Assembly: GCA_946415345.1 (NCBI GenBank)
Contig: CAMKRY010000007.1
Span: 1 to 35,540, forward strand
From: an uncultured Bacteroidales bacterium
Lineage (GTDB): Bacteria > Bacteroidota > Bacteroidia > Bacteroidales > UBA932
Length of the DNA stretch: 35,540 bases
Direction: 5' to 3'
A model generated the notes under the pieces. The model saw nothing but the letters and a program-made list of their open reading frames with translations. It was not told the origin of the DNA and made no database searches. The position numbers were made by a program, and so were the translations under genes. Below, piece after piece: positions 33,228 to 35,540 of this stretch (the first letter of the stretch is position 1; each line of letters begins with the position of its first letter).

Positions 33228-34156
33228 AGGCCTTTCGCGAAATGCGTGGCCTCTTTCTTCTTGGGGGCGGTGTCGGCGACGGGCGGGTCGGCAGGGGCGG
33301 GCTTGCCGTGGCGAAGACTCCACCAGAGCACGACGACGCCGGCGAGGATGAAGGGGATGGACAGGAGCTGTCCCATGTTCAGGGCCATGCCGTCCTCGAA
33401 TTTGACCTGATCGTTCTTGACGAATTCCACGACAAAGCGCAGGCCGAACAGGCCGATCAGGAAGATGCCGAAAATGGTGCCCCGTTTCAGTTTAGACAGC
33501 TTTTTGGCATACATCCACAGCAGCGCCAGGCCCAGAATGATATACCCGAACGCCTCATAGAGTTGCGTCGGATGGTGGGCATGCGCCACATAAGCCCCGT
33601 ACCGCCCGTCTGGATAACAAATCGGGCAGCCCGTGTCTTTCGGGAATTCAAAACCCCACGGCAGATCGGTCACAGCACCGTAGATTTCAGAATTGAAGAG
33701 GTTGCCGAAGCGGATCAGCGCGCCGGCGAAGCAGACCGTGATGACGAGCCGGTCGAAGATCCACCAGATGTCGAAGCCGTTCTTGCGGCCATACTTGCGG
33801 GCGAACCAGATCATCGCCAGCACCAGGGCGATGGCGCCGCCGTGGCTCGCCAAACCGCCGTGCCAGGGCTGGAAGATCTCCCAGAACCCTGCCCAGCTGG
33901 TAAAATAGTCCTCCGGCTCATAGAAGATGCAGTGCCCGAGACGCGCGCCGACGATGGTCGCGATCAGCAGGGTGTAGAGGAGCGGATCGAGGAGGCTTTC
34001 CTTGACGCCCTCGCGCCGGACGAACCAGCGGAAGATGAAATAACCGATAACGAAACCTGACACGAACAGCAGGGAGTACCAGCGGATGCCGAAACTCCCC
34101 CAAAGGTGAACGATTTCTTGGTCAACGTTCCAAGTGACAGCTAGCGGAGTCATCAT
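33218..34156 (-). CDS. lgt: Prolipoprotein diacylglyceryl transferase
   Basis: 312-aa inner-membrane enzyme that transfers diacylglycerol from phosphatidylglycerol to the lipobox Cys of prolipoproteins. Seven predicted helices. Seen: the early GIRWYSLLFVSGF segment, WHGGLASHGGAIAL, the Lgt signature (IRFGNLFNSEIYG) and HPTQLYEAFGYI. The last ~25 residues are a hydrophilic tail. Two adjacent Met codons open the gene; the first is used here. It lies 3 bases after the methyltransferase gene and is likely in one transcript with it and pgk. Confidence 0.96.
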   Translation of the reverse strand: MMTPLAVTWNVDQEIVHLWGSFGIRWYSLLFVSGFVIGYFIFRWFVRREGVKESLLDPLLYTLLIATIVGARLGHCIFYEPEDYFTSWAGFWEIFQPWHGGLASHGGAIALVLAMIWFARKYGRKNGFDIWWIFDRLVITVCFAGALIRFGNLFNSEIYGAVTDLPWGFEFPKDTGCPICYPDGRYGAYVAHAHHPTQLYEAFGYIILGLALLWMYAKKLSKLKRGTIFGIFLIGLFGLRFVVEFVKNDQVKFEDGMALNMGQLLSIPFILAGVVVLWWSLRHGKPAPADPPVADTAPKKKEATHFAKGLGE

Positions 34157-34159
34157 AAT

Positions 34160-35104
34160 CTATCGTTTGAGGCGGACGAAAATGCTCAGCGGCAGCACCT
34201 TGCCGAACTCGTCACAGAGGGCCAGCTCGCCGCTTTCCAGCTCCCGGAAAGTCCCGAACGCCTCGCGGCAGACCGTCTCGCCGAGCGTGGCAGAATAACC
34301 GTTGGAGTAGAGGTTCAGCACGAGGAAGCTGTCGCGCGGGGCCAGGATCTGCGCCACGTTCTTCAGCAGGTCGAACAGGAGTTCGTCCAGTTTCCATTTT
34401 TCGCCGTCGGGACCATGGCCATAGGCGGGCGGGTCCAGGATGATGCCCTGGTAGAGATTGCCCCGCTTGGCCTCGCGGCGGGCGAATTTGAGCGCATCCT
34501 CAACGACCCAGCGGATGCCGTCCAGGCCGCTGCGCTCCATGTTTTCCCGGGCCCAGGTCACCACCTGCCGCACCGAATCGAGGTGCGTGACGTCCGCGCC
34601 GGCCGCCTTGGCCGCCAGCGAGGCGCCGCCCGTGTAGGCAAATAAATTGAGGACCTTCGGCCGGTCCAGGCCGTTGGCCTTGTTGATGCGGACGAGCCGG
34701 GAAGTCTCCGCGAAGATGAACTCCCAGTTCGGGGCCTGCTCCGGGAACACGCCGACATGCTTGAACGCCGTCAGGCCGAGCCGCAGCGACAGGTCGAGGT
34801 CGGAGTTCGCCCCCGTCTCGGCGTCAGCCGCACCCTTGTAGGAGATGACCCACTGGTCGTCCATCTTCTTGAGACGGTTCCATGTGCCGCTGTCCTCCTT
34901 GCCGGCCTTGCCGAATCCGGCGCCGGGAACGAAGGTGACATGGGCCCGTTTCTTCCACTCCGCATCGGGCATGGAAGGGTCCCAGAGGGCCTTCGGCTCC
35001 GGACGGCGGAGGACGAAAGGCCCGAATCGCTCGAGCTTTTCGCCCCGTCCGCTGTCCAGCAGCTGATAGTCCTTCCAATAGGAGGCTGGGAATTCTACTT
35101 TCAT
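34160..35104 (-). CDS. Class I SAM-dependent methyltransferase, RlmI/RlmK-like
   Basis: 314-aa cytoplasmic methyltransferase similar to the catalytic part of RlmI/RlmK-type 23S rRNA methyltransferases. Seen: motif I (VLNLFAYTGGASLAAKAAG, about residues 150-168), the acidic SAM-binding strand end (VTHLD), a catalytic-type DPPAYG motif (motif IV), and a C-terminal LSIFVRLKR strand. The N-terminal PUA domain of RlmI is missing; the first 100 residues are a short beta-rich region instead. The exact target base is not predictable. Its ATG overlaps the pgk stop by one base (TAATG). Confidence 0.86.
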   Translation of the reverse strand: MKVEFPASYWKDYQLLDSGRGEKLERFGPFVLRRPEPKALWDPSMPDAEWKKRAHVTFVPGAGFGKAGKEDSGTWNRLKKMDDQWVISYKGAADAETGANSDLDLSLRLGLTAFKHVGVFPEQAPNWEFIFAETSRLVRINKANGLDRPKVLNLFAYTGGASLAAKAAGADVTHLDSVRQVVTWARENMERSGLDGIRWVVEDALKFARREAKRGNLYQGIILDPPAYGHGPDGEKWKLDELLFDLLKNVAQILAPRDSFLVLNLYSNGYSATLGETVCREAFGTFRELESGELALCDEFGKVLPLSIFVRLKR

Positions 35105-35540
35105 TAGTCCTGAATCGCGGCAACGCCGGGGAGGATCTTGCCTTCGATGGCTTCGAGCATGGCACCGCCGCCGGTGGAGACGTAGGAGACCTTGTCTGCA
35201 TAGCCCATCTGGGTCACGGCTGCGACGGAGTCACCGCCGCCGACGAGCGTGTAGGCGCCGTTCTTGGTGGCCTCGGCGAGGTCCTCGGCGATCTGGAGGG
35301 TACCCTTGGCGAAGTTCGGAAGCTCGAACACGCCGACCGGACCGTTCCAGAGAATGGTCTTGGAGCTCAGGATGATCTTCTTCCAGATCTCGAGGGATGC
35401 CGGGGAAGCGTCCATGCCCTCCCACTCGTCGGGAATCTGGTCGATCGGGAATATCTTCTGGGGCGTGTCGTTGTCGAAGGCCTGGCCGCAGACGGTCGCG
35501 ACGGAGAGGCTGAGGTTGACACCCTTCTCCTTGGCTTCCT
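35104..35540 (-). CDS. pgk: Phosphoglycerate kinase, C-terminal part (start beyond window)
   Basis: Converts 1,3-bisphosphoglycerate and ADP to 3-phosphoglycerate and ATP in glycolysis. The frame is open through the right edge; the last 145 residues are visible. Seen: KTILWNGPVGVFELPNFAKG, the nucleotide-binding GGGDSVAAV loop, and the family's end VSTGGGAMLEAIEGKILPGVAAI. First visible gene of the pgk-methyltransferase-lgt minus-strand group. Confidence 0.96.
   Translation of the reverse strand, partial: EAKEKGVNLSLSVATVCGQAFDNDTPQKIFPIDQIPDEWEGMDASPASLEIWKKIILSSKTILWNGPVGVFELPNFAKGTLQIAEDLAEATKNGAYTLVGGGDSVAAVTQMGYADKVSYVSTGGGAMLEAIEGKILPGVAAIQD

Noticed and set aside
33104..34060. 318-codon plus-strand open frame overlapping lgt
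   Set aside because: Antisense to lgt; its first residues come from the palindromic repeat and intergenic DNA.

Overview
The window comes from a GC-rich member of the Bacteroidetes, most likely Bacteroidales. The evidence is the gene set (Rnf complex in the order B-C-D-G-E-A, a PG0541-type transporter-associated protein, a DUF3244-like protein, a SusC-like plug/barrel protein, a membrane TPR regulator with an HTH-like end), the TAnnTTTG-type -7 promoter elements, and the general lack of Shine-Dalgarno sequences. Genus cannot be settled from the sequence alone.

Layout. Positions 1-2593 (minus) are alaS, cut by the left edge. From 2715 to 13513 (plus) runs a housekeeping block: two tandem M23 peptidase paralogues, a MerR-type regulator, a NIF3-like protein, a coiled-coil zinc-ribbon protein, dnaB, an RseC-like protein and rnfBCDGEA. 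A bidirectional terminator at 13527-13566 separates it from a leftward RND efflux operon (20599-13565): TolC-like protein, lipoprotein adaptor, RND pump, small PG0541-like protein and a secreted protein of unknown function. All genes from there to the right edge are on the minus strand. Positions 20727-32823 form an accessory island. Positions 33218-35540 return to core genes: lgt, an RlmI-like methyltransferase and the 3' part of pgk.

The accessory island is the most interesting part. It reads, in transcription order: an inner-membrane regulator (lipobox, periplasmic TPRs, one membrane segment, cytoplasmic HTH-like end), a strong terminator, a promoter, then a five-gene close-packed operon: a DUF3244-like secreted protein; a 1177-aa secreted YD-repeat protein; a 1115-aa secreted YD-repeat protein with DUF6443-like start, RHS-associated core and a variable C-terminal domain carrying HEIGHLFGVSH plus a downstream Met (a matrixin/archaemetzincin-like metzincin signature); a 183-aa AT-rich secreted orphan two bases further on; and a short TonB-plug/barrel protein. 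Base composition falls sharply at the RHS core/C-terminal junction (about 24,245-24,300) and stays low through the orphan gene, the usual sign of an exchangeable toxin tip plus its partner. My working model is a polymorphic toxin with a metalloprotease tip, a two-protein YD shell resembling TcB/TcC, and a periplasmic immunity (inhibitor) protein; function and delivery are inference.

Upstream of the regulator gene, 32868-33083 holds a large structured region: a 114-nt multi-segment hairpin whose one arm can instead form a terminator-like stem ending in six Ts on the minus strand, followed by a second terminator-like hairpin. It could be an attenuator leader or an independent structured ncRNA.

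Other observations: the second M23 paralogue has lost the mid-domain catalytic His; a promoter-like element lies inside conserved codons at the end of the NIF3-like gene; two short palindromic interspersed repeats occur, one of which encodes the RnfB C-terminal tail; and rnfC, G, E and A carry Shine-Dalgarno-like sequences that most other genes here lack.
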